Below, one piece after another: positions 7,178-15,869 of a DNA stretch of 64,000 nucleotides. Made by a program: the position numbers and the translations under genes. Numbering within the stretch: position 1 is the stretch's first letter; the number at the start of each line of letters is the position of its first letter. The notes under the pieces were generated by a model. The model was not told where the DNA came from and made no database searches. It saw nothing but the letters and a program-made list of their open reading frames with translations. Source of the DNA: CAVZXS01 sp963779325 (lineage in GTDB: Bacteria; Bacteroidota; Bacteroidia; Chitinophagales; Chitinophagaceae); assembly GCA_963779325.1 (NCBI GenBank), contig CAVZXS010000010.1:124001-188000 (forward strand), in the 5' to 3' direction.

Positions 7178-9670
7178 CTACTTAATTTGTTTCGCTTTCC
7201 ACTCAAGCTCACCCGCTTTATTGGTTTGCAAAGTAATGTTATCGCCGAATTTAAGCTCTCCGCTGATGATTTTCCCGGATAAGGGTCTGCGCAATTGGCT
7301 GCGAATGACACTTGCCAGCGGTCTGGCTCCGTAAACAGGTGTAAAACCCTGTGCCGCCAGCACTTCCTTGGCATTATCGGTAATGGTTAATTTTATGCCT
7401 TGTTTATCCAGTGCCTGATACAACCCTTTTAGCTGAATATCCAAAATAGAACGCACCATTGGCTGCGTCATAGGGGCAAAAGGAATAATTTCTGTAAGCC
7501 TTCCTAAAAATTCAGGCCTGAAACTGTTGGCCATTATTTCCATCAACTCGGAAGATGAAGGGATTTTATTTTTCGCAAACTGTTCTACTACATGCTTGCT
7601 GCCGATATTGGAAGTAAATATAACAACTGAATTCGAAAAATCCCCTTCTTTACCCAATTTATCATGCAGCTTGCCCTCGTCCATTATTTGTAAAAAAACA
7701 TCGAATACCGATTGATGCGCTTTCTCTATCTCATCAAACAATACTACTGCATACGGTTGCTTTCTTATTTTATTTACCAGCAAGCCGCCTTCTTCGTAGC
7801 CTACATAACCCGGAGGCGCACCGTATAACAAAGCTGCGGCATGTTCCTCTTTAAACTCAGACATATCAAAACGAATCATGAACGATTCGTCCTGGAACAA
7901 AAACTCGGCCAACGCTTTTGCCAACTCCGTTTTACCGGTACCTGTAGGCCCCAAGAAAAAGAAAGAACCCATCGGCTGACCGGGTTTTCCCAAGCCCGAA
8001 CGTGATTCCAAAATTGCATCTGTCAAGGATTTTATTGCATGATCCTGCCCAACCAAACGCTGCTTTAAAATTGATTCCATGTTCAGCAATCGCTCTTTTT
8101 CCTGCGATTGCAGCTTGCCGAGAGGGATACCTGTTTTTGCCGCAATTACTACCGCCACATCAGGTTTCAGCAGCTCAGTATGTTTATTACTGACGGCTGT
8201 TTTTAGTTCGACGATAATCTGTTCTAATTCTTTTTTAATCGCATCAATGTTCAATAATTCTTCCGCACTGTTGGTAGTTGTAGTCAGGGTGCTTAATAAA
8301 ACCGGGCTGAGTTTCTGCTTTGTTTGTTTATACAGCCATTGCCAATTTTGTAAAGTGGCTGCCGGTTTAGTCTGTTTAACTAACAGATTAAATTGATTCT
8401 CCAACTCCGCTACTTCATCACTACCCTTTTCATTTATTAAACGTAAACCCGCCATGGCCCTGTCAGCAAGGTCAATGGCGGCATCAGGCAAACGCCTGTC
8501 TTTTACAAACCGTTTGGCCAGCCGGATAGTTTCATGTATCGTTTCATCGCTAACGGTTATGCCGTGATGCTTTTCATAACCCGGCATGGCAAGTCGTATC
8601 ATTTGAAAAGCATTATCCGTATCAGGTTCTTCCAAAACCAATAATTCAAATTGCCTGTTGAAGCCTTCGTCTTTTTCAATATGCTTACGGTACTCATCCA
8701 TCATTGTGGTAGCAATTACCGTTACTTCGCCACGGGCTATTTCGGGTTTTAATATATTAGCGGCGCCTGCGGCAGGCCCCTGCTTGTCCAGCAATACATG
8801 CAATTCATCTATCAGCAACACAGGCTTTTCCAATTGCTTCAGTTCTTTAAAAATATTTTTCAGGCGGTCCTCTACTTCGCCTTTGTATGATGCGCCGGCA
8901 ATAACGGCTCCCGTATCAAGCAGAAAAATATTATTGGTGATAAGGGCCGCCGGCACTTTTTTCTCTATCACATCTTTTACAAATCCTTCAGTCAGCGTAG
9001 TTTTTCCTACACCCGCTTCACCGGCTATCAATACATTCGGTTTCGATAAGCGGCTAAGAATTTCATTCATCATCCGAAGCTCTTTTTCTCTGCCTGTGAT
9101 AATAACGGGTTTGTTTTGTATTTCTGCAATTTTATTACTGCAATATTTGTTCAATGCAGTACCATGCTGCTGTTGAGAACCGGGAGTTGCATGACCGTTA
9201 TTAGCGGCATAAACAGCTGATGAGTTGCCATTTGAAGCTCCTGCGAGAACTAATTCTTCACGTGTGAGAGGAAAAGATTTTAGTTGGTCGTATGAAAATC
9301 CGATACCGGGTGTACAAACCGCGGCCAATAAACAAAGCGGGTCAACCAAGTCTTTCTTTTGTTTGATACGAACATAATCCGCCTCATCCAACACATCGTT
9401 AATTGTTTTATCCTGCGCCGGCTCGCCTCTCACTACTCCTTTGGGAAACTGCTCCAGGCGTACATCGGCCCATTCTTCCAAGAAATACCAATCCTTATCC
9501 AAATCGGCTAATACCGGCAATATGCCTGCGTCCTCATGCAGCAATGCCTTTAACAAATGAGGCAATCCGTATGTAGTATGCGAATGTTCCGCAGCAATAC
9601 TTTTGGCGATATGCATTACATTTTCGATACGCTGCGTTACTTCATTTTTCGGCTCAATTATTTCAGACAT
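7178..9670 (-). CDS. clpV: Sheath-recycling AAA+ ATPase ClpV (TssH)
   Basis: 830 residues of the HSP100/Clp family. It disassembles the contracted TssB/TssC sheath so that the subunits can be reused. An N-terminal Clp-N domain (about 1-140) is followed by AAA-1 with Walker A GEAGVGKT (217-224) and Walker B LLIDEL (285-290). A middle coiled region (about 400-500) precedes AAA-2 with Walker A GPTGTGKT (574-581) and Walker B VVLFDE (642-647). The C-terminus has the GARPL sensor/D2-small segment. Both ATPase sites look intact. Its place between a tssP-like gene and tssB identifies it as ClpV rather than ClpB. Confidence 0.95.
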   Translation of the reverse strand: MSEIIEPKNEVTQRIENVMHIAKSIAAEHSHTTYGLPHLLKALLHEDAGILPVLADLDKDWYFLEEWADVRLEQFPKGVVRGEPAQDKTINDVLDEADYVRIKQKKDLVDPLCLLAAVCTPGIGFSYDQLKSFPLTREELVLAGASNGNSSAVYAANNGHATPGSQQQHGTALNKYCSNKIAEIQNKPVIITGREKELRMMNEILSRLSKPNVLIAGEAGVGKTTLTEGFVKDVIEKKVPAALITNNIFLLDTGAVIAGASYKGEVEDRLKNIFKELKQLEKPVLLIDELHVLLDKQGPAAGAANILKPEIARGEVTVIATTMMDEYRKHIEKDEGFNRQFELLVLEEPDTDNAFQMIRLAMPGYEKHHGITVSDETIHETIRLAKRFVKDRRLPDAAIDLADRAMAGLRLINEKGSDEVAELENQFNLLVKQTKPAATLQNWQWLYKQTKQKLSPVLLSTLTTTTNSAEELLNIDAIKKELEQIIVELKTAVSNKHTELLKPDVAVVIAAKTGIPLGKLQSQEKERLLNMESILKQRLVGQDHAIKSLTDAILESRSGLGKPGQPMGSFFFLGPTGTGKTELAKALAEFLFQDESFMIRFDMSEFKEEHAAALLYGAPPGYVGYEEGGLLVNKIRKQPYAVVLFDEIEKAHQSVFDVFLQIMDEGKLHDKLGKEGDFSNSVVIFTSNIGSKHVVEQFAKNKIPSSSELMEIMANSFRPEFLGRLTEIIPFAPMTQPMVRSILDIQLKGLYQALDKQGIKLTITDNAKEVLAAQGFTPVYGARPLASVIRSQLRRPLSGKIISGELKFGDNITLQTNKAGELEWKAKQIK

Positions 9671-9693
9671 AAAGTTTTACTCCGGAGTTTTAT

Positions 9694-10752
9694 TTAACCG
9701 CCTATTCCTAAAAATGTTTTCTTCTCGTAAACGATACTGATGTTGGTAATACAATTTGTACCGTTGTTAGTATAGGCTGAGGCTTTCAATGATTTAACTT
9801 TTTTTAGTTTCTGCAAACGCATAATGCATTCAGGGAAACTGATATCATCTCCGTTAAAGCTAACACGAATATTCCTGTTGCCGCATGTATAAGGGTCAAA
9901 ATCTCTTTCAAACACTTTACCGTTCATAACGCCTCTTATCATCTGTAAAAAAGATTCATTGGTTAGTTTAGGAGCAGCAGGCTCCGGTTTACTGTCTTCC
10001 GGAGATGATGTTCGTTGTGACTTATCATTCCCGTATAGCGGGTCACTTTCAGGTCTGTCGTTAATATAATTTCGGGGCCAACCCGGAGGCCTGGTTCGCG
10101 GAAGTTGTTGCGGCAATGCTACTTTTGGAATATTATCCACTCTTATCATTCGTTCCAATTTCGCATCAATATTTCCGTTCACAAATAATTTAACAGGCAC
10201 CATCCCGGGCTTTTTAAAAGTATGTATAACATCTTTCGTTGTAAACCGCAGACTTTCTGAACCCTCACCGATATACCATTCCCATCGGTTGGCGCCGTTT
10301 GTCATATCTCTGAAAATAACTGATTGTCCCACAATAACAGGCTCGGGTGGCCATATGGCCTGGGGAATCACATATTTGATTGAGTCCTTAGCTACGCTGT
10401 TAATTACAATATTCTGGTATTGCTTGCAGGTTCCGTTAACAGTAAGTGTAATCATATACTGACCGGGCTGATTATAAATATGCGAAGCAACCGGACCGGA
10501 AGTCTTATCAGGGGTTGTTTTATCGCCAAAATCCCATTCCCAGCTTTTTGCATTATGCGTTTCGGAAGCTTTTAAAAAGATATAATGCCCTACATTGAAA
10601 TAGTTGGCATAAGCCGTGAAATTGAATGGCGTGCAGGGTTTGTAGTTTTTGTATCGAAAAGCTGTAAGCGCCAAGGCGATAAAGCTTACAATAAGCATAC
10701 TTACGATGATTTTCTCATCTAAACGAATACTGTAGGTTGAGGTGTTCTTCAT
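9694..10752 (-). CDS. PKD-domain membrane protein of the T6SSiii locus, TssP-like
   Basis: 352 residues. A short cytoplasmic N-terminus and one membrane segment (about 17-33, VSMLIVSFIALALTAF) precede two PKD-type beta-sandwich repeats. The marks of repeat one are WEWDFGDKTTPDKTSGP, HIYNQPGQYMITLTVNG; those of repeat two are WEWYIGEGSE, HTFKKPGMVPVKLFVNG. A proline-rich linker leads to a C-terminal domain with two Cys (CGNRNIR, NCITNIS). T6SSiii systems lack TssJLM and instead have TssN-R, thought to build the trans-envelope complex. By topology and position this is probably TssP, a name I infer rather than prove. It ends 23 bp before clpV. Confidence 0.72.
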   Translation of the reverse strand: MKNTSTYSIRLDEKIIVSMLIVSFIALALTAFRYKNYKPCTPFNFTAYANYFNVGHYIFLKASETHNAKSWEWDFGDKTTPDKTSGPVASHIYNQPGQYMITLTVNGTCKQYQNIVINSVAKDSIKYVIPQAIWPPEPVIVGQSVIFRDMTNGANRWEWYIGEGSESLRFTTKDVIHTFKKPGMVPVKLFVNGNIDAKLERMIRVDNIPKVALPQQLPRTRPPGWPRNYINDRPESDPLYGNDKSQRTSSPEDSKPEPAAPKLTNESFLQMIRGVMNGKVFERDFDPYTCGNRNIRVSFNGDDISFPECIMRLQKLKKVKSLKASAYTNNGTNCITNISIVYEKKTFLGIGG

Positions 10753-10913
10753 CTTACAAATTTTTGAAACTTATTACTTTGTCTGAAAAATACTGCCGGG
10801 TAAAAATAATTGTGTTTCAAACAGGAATGGAGTACATAGATACGAAATAAATGTACAAAAACTATGCGCAAAATGTTATTTTTCCTGCATTATTTAAATC
10901 GGCCCGCTATTAC

Positions 10914-10921
10914 TAAATTTG
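10914..10921 (+). promoter_or_regulatory. Possible -7 element for the NlpC/P60 pair
   Basis: TAAATTTG fits the Bacteroidetes sigma TAnnTTTG -7 element and lies about 85 bp upstream of the ATG at 11006. No convincing -33 TTG was found at normal spacing. Confidence 0.35.
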
Positions 10922-11005
10922 TGGCAGCAGATTTGCTTAAAAGTGTCGACAAGAGTAATCGTGACACTATCTGCCTTTTTTAAAAATAACAGTAATAACC
11001 CCATT

Positions 11006-11638
11006 ATGCGATTTTTAACCGCTTTATCAATAATTGCAGCGTTGTTTTTTTTTGGCGGATGCAAACCGCCAAGAGCCATCAATGCAAATGTGGTAGCATA
11101 TAAGGACACCGTTGCACCACCCCCTATTACCGATACAATTGCCTTGGATACAGTAAAACAGTATGATAGCCTGCAGATTGAATTCGGCGACAAGTTCGGC
11201 GTTTCATATGACAGCATCTCTAACCTGAAGCTCTACACATATATTAAAAAACACCTGGACAAAAAATGCAGTGGCAGAGAAAAAGGAGAGTATAGTTGTG
11301 AATCTTTTTTGCCTGCCGTTTTTAAGAACGTTTATTTGTTTGATTTGCCGGCAACCATTAATGAACAAATTAAATACAAAGGCTTGGAATTATACAGCGA
11401 TACTTCCTACCTGCACGAAGGCGATATAGTTTTCTTTCGCTATTCGGAAAAACAGCCGGACAGAATATCGCACAACGGTATTTACCTGTGGAACGGATAT
11501 TTTTTAATGGCCACGTACAGTAAAGGAATAATTATTACTCACATGAGTAAAAGCTTTTGGGCAAAGAAATTTTATGCCGCAGGCCGAATTAAAAAACAAG
11601 TAATTGAAAAAACCGAATCCGCAACAAATGGTCAGTAA
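11006..11638 (+). CDS. Degenerate NlpC/P60-like lipoprotein in the T6SS locus
   Basis: Start ATG at 11006 is preferred because it places a signal peptide with a lipobox (FFGGC, Cys19) at the N-terminus. The mature protein of about 190 residues is an evident paralogue of the next gene, with aligned segments YSCESFLPAVF, EGDIVFF and ISHNGIYLWNGYF. The nucleophile Cys (C98) and catalytic His (H156) positions remain, but the third catalytic position is Met168 where the neighbour has Asn and the family usually has His. The substrate-binding YVWGG segment is also lost. It is probably an envelope-anchored protein with weak or no peptidase activity, perhaps a regulatory or structural partner of the active copy. 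It overlaps the next gene by 11 bp. Confidence 0.8.
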   Translation: MRFLTALSIIAALFFFGGCKPPRAINANVVAYKDTVAPPPITDTIALDTVKQYDSLQIEFGDKFGVSYDSISNLKLYTYIKKHLDKKCSGREKGEYSCESFLPAVFKNVYLFDLPATINEQIKYKGLELYSDTSYLHEGDIVFFRYSEKQPDRISHNGIYLWNGYFLMATYSKGIIITHMSKSFWAKKFYAAGRIKKQVIEKTESATNGQ

Positions 11639-12284
11639 TGTAAAAAATATCGTTCCTTCATTTTTTAATAAGAGCATTTTTTTATTGCCGGCAGGTATTG
11701 TTTTGTTGTTCTCCCTTTCGGGGTGTTTCATTTTTGCAAAAAACAAAGCCGATAAAAAATATAAAGCCACGGTAATAAGCTCGGGAGCGGAAGATACCGC
11801 AACTGCTAAAAGCAATGTGCCTGAAAAAAAAACCAAGTACCACAACCTGCAACTTGAATACAGCAAAAAACTTTCCGTTTCGCCGGACAGTATCAAAAAC
11901 CTGCGGCTTTACAGTTTTATTAAACAATGGACAGGCACTCCATATGTGTGGGGCGGTACTAATGAAAGAGGAATAGATTGCTCGGCATTCGTCCAGCGTC
12001 TTTACGGGGCGGTGTATGATATTAAAGTGCCGCGTACTTCTATAGAGCAATTTTTTGCAAGAAAAGTAGAACTTTACAGTAATACAAAATATTTAGTGGA
12101 AGGAGACCTTGTATTTTTTAAAACCATTGCTAACAATAATGCGGTGTCGCATGTAGGGTTTTATTTATGCAACGGATACTTCATAAACGCATCCTCCAGT
12201 AAAGGCGTAAGCCTTGGTAACTTATATGATGAATACTGGAGTGACAGGTATGTAGCTTCCGGCCGGTTAAAAAGATTTTTTTAA
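11628..12284 (+). CDS. NlpC/P60 cell-wall peptidase lipoprotein in the T6SS locus
   Basis: ATG at 11628 overlaps the upstream stop by 11 bp, giving translational coupling. 218 residues with a long signal peptide ending in a lipobox (SLSGC, Cys33), so it is probably anchored in an envelope membrane. The C-terminal NlpC/P60 domain has GTPYVWGGTNERGIDCSAFV (Cys118), SHVGFYL (His175) and NGYFINASSSKGV (Asn187), a full Cys-His-polar triad. Such enzymes cleave gamma-D-Glu-diaminopimelate bonds in peptidoglycan. Lying inside the T6SS locus, it could open the wall for the trans-envelope complex or be a lipoprotein component of it. It converges on tssO with one base between the stops. Confidence 0.87.
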   Translation: MVSNVKNIVPSFFNKSIFLLPAGIVLLFSLSGCFIFAKNKADKKYKATVISSGAEDTATAKSNVPEKKTKYHNLQLEYSKKLSVSPDSIKNLRLYSFIKQWTGTPYVWGGTNERGIDCSAFVQRLYGAVYDIKVPRTSIEQFFARKVELYSNTKYLVEGDLVFFKTIANNNAVSHVGFYLCNGYFINASSSKGVSLGNLYDEYWSDRYVASGRLKRFF

Positions 12285-12285
12285 T

Positions 12286-12798
12286 CTACCTGCCAATACC
12301 TTTCAAATACAAATCAAGGTCTCTGCGCAACTGATCCCGTTCCTGCGACAACTGCGCATTCTTACTGCTCAGTTCCGCAATCTGCATTTGCGCATCGCCC
12401 ATATTAGTCATTTCACTTTTTATTTTATTATAATCCAAAAACACGGCAAGAATAGCTTTGTTCATACCTCCCTGCAATGAATTGTCGGTTATTTGCAGGT
12501 TAGTTAACTCCCGCAACTTATCGGTTACCTGGTCGCTGATATACTTTACATTAATACCGGGCTTACCCATCGAGTCCAACAAGGCTTTGGCCTGTATCAT
12601 ACTGTTGGTAAATTTCTCCTGCGCCATTGCCTGCAGGCGATTCTGTTCCGCCTTTTTTTTCAGCAATTCATTTTCTTTATACGGCAATTTAAAATCGAAA
12701 TAAACCGCTGTGGTAACCATCAGTACGGAAATAAGAAAAAAGAAAAAAAACTTCCAAAAGGCGCTGCTTCTTTCTGCTGTATTTAGCGGTGTTTGCAT
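12286..12798 (-). CDS. tssO: T6SSiii membrane protein TssO
   Basis: 170 residues. One membrane segment near the N-terminus (about 15-33, WKFFFFFLISVLMVTTAVYF) is followed by a long helical, partly coiled-coil periplasmic region ending ELSSKNAQLSQERDQLRRDL. This architecture and its place next to tssK match TssO, a Bacteroidetes-specific component thought to help replace the TssJLM membrane complex. ATG at 12798. It follows tssK by 32 bp on the same strand and is the last gene of the tssE-O run. Confidence 0.85.
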   Translation of the reverse strand: MQTPLNTAERSSAFWKFFFFFLISVLMVTTAVYFDFKLPYKENELLKKKAEQNRLQAMAQEKFTNSMIQAKALLDSMGKPGINVKYISDQVTDKLRELTNLQITDNSLQGGMNKAILAVFLDYNKIKSEMTNMGDAQMQIAELSSKNAQLSQERDQLRRDLDLYLKGIGR

Positions 12799-12830
12799 AT
12801 CAGGTATAATTTTATATTATTTAAAAATAA

Positions 12831-14012
12831 TTAATCGGCTAAAAAGCTCCTGCGCTTTTTAATAGTGAGCTCGGGAAAATCAGATTTTACCACTTCTTCT
12901 TTTACAAAAATGTTCGCGTCTTTTTTCTTGCCGATATAATCGAGACGGCTCAGGTTATGAAACAAGGAAGATACCGACCTGGTAAACATGGCGGTTTTCT
13001 CTACGGTATTATTAATGTTTTCATGCGAATACCTGTCCACCGTTAATTCGGTAATTAAATTCTCCAATTCGCCCTGGTTCAAATCGCACCACTCCATAAA
13101 ATAATTCATCAACTCTTCTTTTCCGGAACCCAGGTATTGATCCAATGTATTTTTTAATACCCTGGCCATGGATGCTATAACGGACAGCATATACAGCGGC
13201 GGTTGATGCAGCATACTCCAACGGTATACCATTGCGTGGCTGTTGGTGTATTGCAATATATTCTCGCAAATTTTTTGAACAATAAGGGCCAACTCGTTTT
13301 GCTGCTTCTTTATTATTATTTTTTGCAGTATTTGCGTACTGTATAATTCCATCTTCGATAAAAATTCTTCCATACCCGCAAAAACATCCGTGAGCTCCGG
13401 GTGACTGCCCGCCGTAACGCAGGGAGGTATATAATTTTCGTCAACCAATATATTTTGCTCTTTAATAAAAAACTTACCGATTACCAACTGGTATAAACCG
13501 GGTTTTTGATTTTGCAAATTTTCTTCGGCAAGCAATGAAAGACTGTACTTAGGCAACGTGTACGGAATTCGCGGCGGCAATTCTTCTGCATTGGCATTAC
13601 CTGCGGGTATTCTTTCATACGGGTTTACAGCAAGCACCACATAATAAGTTTCTGCATTCTCTTTCAGTTGGCTGAAAGGAACAGATAAACCGGTAATTTT
13701 TTCGGATGTTTCTGCAATATTACTGCCTGCATCTTGCTGTATATGAATTACCACACCACCGGGTGTGATGGCCCTGCAATAAAGCAGTTTTACACTAACC
13801 TGCTGCTGGTTGTCCATATTTATATACAACTTTACAGAATTGTGCTCACCCGCTACGGGCGGCAGCAAACCGTAATTGATTGCCGTAATATGCGCACCCG
13901 CCGCAAATGCCTGGTCCTGTATACGGGCATTCTGCTCTTCAATAAAATGATTTTTATTGATTTTCATTCCGTCTACCCAATTGACGGGTAAATAATAAAT
14001 TTGATTTGCCAT
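12831..14012 (-). CDS. tssK: T6SS baseplate protein TssK
   Basis: Start chosen at ATG 14012 (MANQIYYLPVNWVDGMKINKNHF), which fits the TssK N-terminal W.DGM..NK.HF pattern; a longer frame would need a TTG start inside tssN. About 393 residues. TssK is a trimeric baseplate subunit whose N-terminal shoulder binds TssF/TssG and whose C-terminal head docks onto the membrane complex, here presumably TssN/O. The C-terminal part is mostly helical (about 200-393). It starts 2 bp after the tssN stop. Confidence 0.9.
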   Translation of the reverse strand: MANQIYYLPVNWVDGMKINKNHFIEEQNARIQDQAFAAGAHITAINYGLLPPVAGEHNSVKLYINMDNQQQVSVKLLYCRAITPGGVVIHIQQDAGSNIAETSEKITGLSVPFSQLKENAETYYVVLAVNPYERIPAGNANAEELPPRIPYTLPKYSLSLLAEENLQNQKPGLYQLVIGKFFIKEQNILVDENYIPPCVTAGSHPELTDVFAGMEEFLSKMELYSTQILQKIIIKKQQNELALIVQKICENILQYTNSHAMVYRWSMLHQPPLYMLSVIASMARVLKNTLDQYLGSGKEELMNYFMEWCDLNQGELENLITELTVDRYSHENINNTVEKTAMFTRSVSSLFHNLSRLDYIGKKKDANIFVKEEVVKSDFPELTIKKRRSFLAD

Positions 14013-14014
14013 GA

Positions 14015-14893
14015 TTATAAATTTAATGACCGGCGACAAACGATAACATCGTTTTCCCTGACCCGGTTCGCATAAAATGTTTTTTCAGAATCAATATAGT
14101 CAGTACTAATACTGTACCATCTTGGTTTTTTGTAAAATATCCAGCCATAGGGGCCGGTAACTTTATCGGTAAATTCTATTTTGCCATTGGGGTGTCTTTC
14201 ATTGTAATCATTGATAAAGTAATAAAACAATTGCCCGAAATCCATATCCCTCGGAGCCTTGGCCCTGAAGTTGGTAAAATGGGGATCGTTTAATTTCTTT
14301 TGAAATTCAAAACTGATGACAAGCATGTTCTTCAATTTATCATCATCCGGTTCCTGTACTTCTACATTTACAGGGTAATACCATTGCTTGAAAATTTTTG
14401 GGGGCATGGCAACCGCCTTTAAAAAAGTATGATAAACAAAAAACGGAATAACAAAAAAAGCTACGCTTGCTCCCGCCATGTAATGATACCCGTCGCGGTT
14501 CATCCATTTAAAAACCACTACGAAAAACATATACCCGAAAACAGCCACCATAAAAGTATACAGCACATTGATCCAAAAAGATCTGTCGCCGACTGACCAT
14601 GCCAAATATTTAGGCATAAAATAAATATGCAAAACGCCGAGCAGGGTAAATATCAACTGCATGATGATAAACGTACGCAACGGATTACCAAATAGGGAAG
14701 GGTGACCCAGGAAACCTGTTAGCGCAAAAAATAAAGAAGCCGCCAGCAAATAAAAGATGGTAGGTTTTATGTAGGCCTGAAAGCTGCCTCTTATTTTACC
14801 AACCAAACGACCGACGATAGCCATGAGCGAAAATCCGCCCAGACCCAATAGACCCATCATTCTTAATAATTCCCCTGTAAAAATATTTTCCAT
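14015..14893 (-). CDS. tssN: T6SSiii integral membrane protein TssN
   Basis: ATG at 14893 (MENIFTGELLRMMGLLG) is preferred over a start at 14965 lying inside tssG. About 292 residues with five predicted membrane helices in the N-terminal two-thirds: GLLGLGGFSLMAIVG, FYLLAASLFFALTGF, IIMQLIFTLLGVLHIYF, VLYTFMVAVFGYMFFVVVF and SVAFFVIPFFVYHTF. A soluble C-terminal domain (about 175-292) contains FEFQKKLNDPHFTNFRAKAPRDM. TssN is specific to Bacteroidetes systems and is a candidate membrane anchor for the baseplate. It lies between tssG and tssK on one strand. Confidence 0.87.
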   Translation of the reverse strand: MENIFTGELLRMMGLLGLGGFSLMAIVGRLVGKIRGSFQAYIKPTIFYLLAASLFFALTGFLGHPSLFGNPLRTFIIMQLIFTLLGVLHIYFMPKYLAWSVGDRSFWINVLYTFMVAVFGYMFFVVVFKWMNRDGYHYMAGASVAFFVIPFFVYHTFLKAVAMPPKIFKQWYYPVNVEVQEPDDDKLKNMLVISFEFQKKLNDPHFTNFRAKAPRDMDFGQLFYYFINDYNERHPNGKIEFTDKVTGPYGWIFYKKPRWYSISTDYIDSEKTFYANRVRENDVIVCRRSLNL

Positions 14894-14924
14894 AATAGTG
14901 TGAGCAACTTTTACCTTAAAAAAT

Positions 14925-15860
14925 TTATATAACAGAAGATATGCCAAGCAACGGCGCATCTTCATTTTTATTAAGTACTAATTTTTCCGCTTTGCTTTTA
15001 AGCAATATGTTTGTTTTCACTTCCGCATTGGCCGGTATAAAATAATTATAAAAAACCTGCGACAAAGAAAAGTAATTGCCGCCGGTTACATATTGATACC
15101 CCTTTGTTTTTTGCAAAGGCCCTATACTAACTGTCACAACCGGGAACTGCTCCCTGAAGCTTTTGCCGCAAACAAGCTCGCCGCCCAACGTAAACCGGCC
15201 TAATACATTATAATCCCCGTACCCCGCATTATCATAATCATATTTTAAATCAATCTTTACCGGTTCATTGATTATTTTCTGCAGTACCGCCGCGGTAGCT
15301 TCCAAGTCGCCGGCAATAATATGTACATACGGCAAAAACATGACCATAACCAACGCCGCATTTACCGGAATGTCAGGCGGTAATCCCCAAAAATCAATAA
15401 AATATTCTTTTAACCAGCCGCTGCGTAAGCCCTGCAATAAATTACTTTCAATGGTTTCGTTTTGCAGCGTATGTAAAAAAAACTCGTTTTCAAACGGAGC
15501 AAAAAATTTTCTTATTTCTTTTTCTTTCTTTTTATTCAGCCTGTATTCTTCGGCCATTTCAGCGGCTGTTCTTGCTTTTCGGCTGCCGGCTTCCGCCTGA
15601 AAAAACAAACCTTCGGGCAATGCATCGTACAAGCCGGACCTTGAAAGATGTAAAGAAAGAAACTGCCTGTATGCCAGCTGATCGTCTACATCGGTATGGT
15701 ATAAATCGTGTACATAGGTGCGGTAAAAAAAACCATCCGACTGTATTGCAAATTCTTTTTGCACCAATCCGCTTTCAATACATTGGGCAAGTAAAACCTC
15801 CGCCCGTATATCGGCGGGAATAGTATTGAACTCAAACGCTATTTTTTCAAGTTTTTTCAT
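14925..15860 (-). CDS. tssG: T6SS baseplate wedge protein TssG
   Basis: 311 residues starting MKKLEKIAFEFNTIPADIRAEVLLAQ. It lies 9 bp after the tssF stop in the invariant tssE-tssF-tssG order. TssG pairs with TssF in the baseplate wedge around the VgrG hub. Sequence conservation of TssG is low, so the call rests mainly on gene order, length and a C-terminal region containing LGRFTLGGELVCGKSFREQF and the GNYFSLSQVFYNYFIP segment. Confidence 0.87.
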   Translation of the reverse strand: MKKLEKIAFEFNTIPADIRAEVLLAQCIESGLVQKEFAIQSDGFFYRTYVHDLYHTDVDDQLAYRQFLSLHLSRSGLYDALPEGLFFQAEAGSRKARTAAEMAEEYRLNKKKEKEIRKFFAPFENEFFLHTLQNETIESNLLQGLRSGWLKEYFIDFWGLPPDIPVNAALVMVMFLPYVHIIAGDLEATAAVLQKIINEPVKIDLKYDYDNAGYGDYNVLGRFTLGGELVCGKSFREQFPVVTVSIGPLQKTKGYQYVTGGNYFSLSQVFYNYFIPANAEVKTNILLKSKAEKLVLNKNEDAPLLGISSVI

Positions 15861-15869
15861 GCGGTGTCA

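Noticed and set aside
7178..9670. ClpB chaperone instead of ClpV
   Set aside because: Its position between T6SS genes directly upstream of tssB/tssC and its divergent N-terminal domain favour the sheath ATPase.
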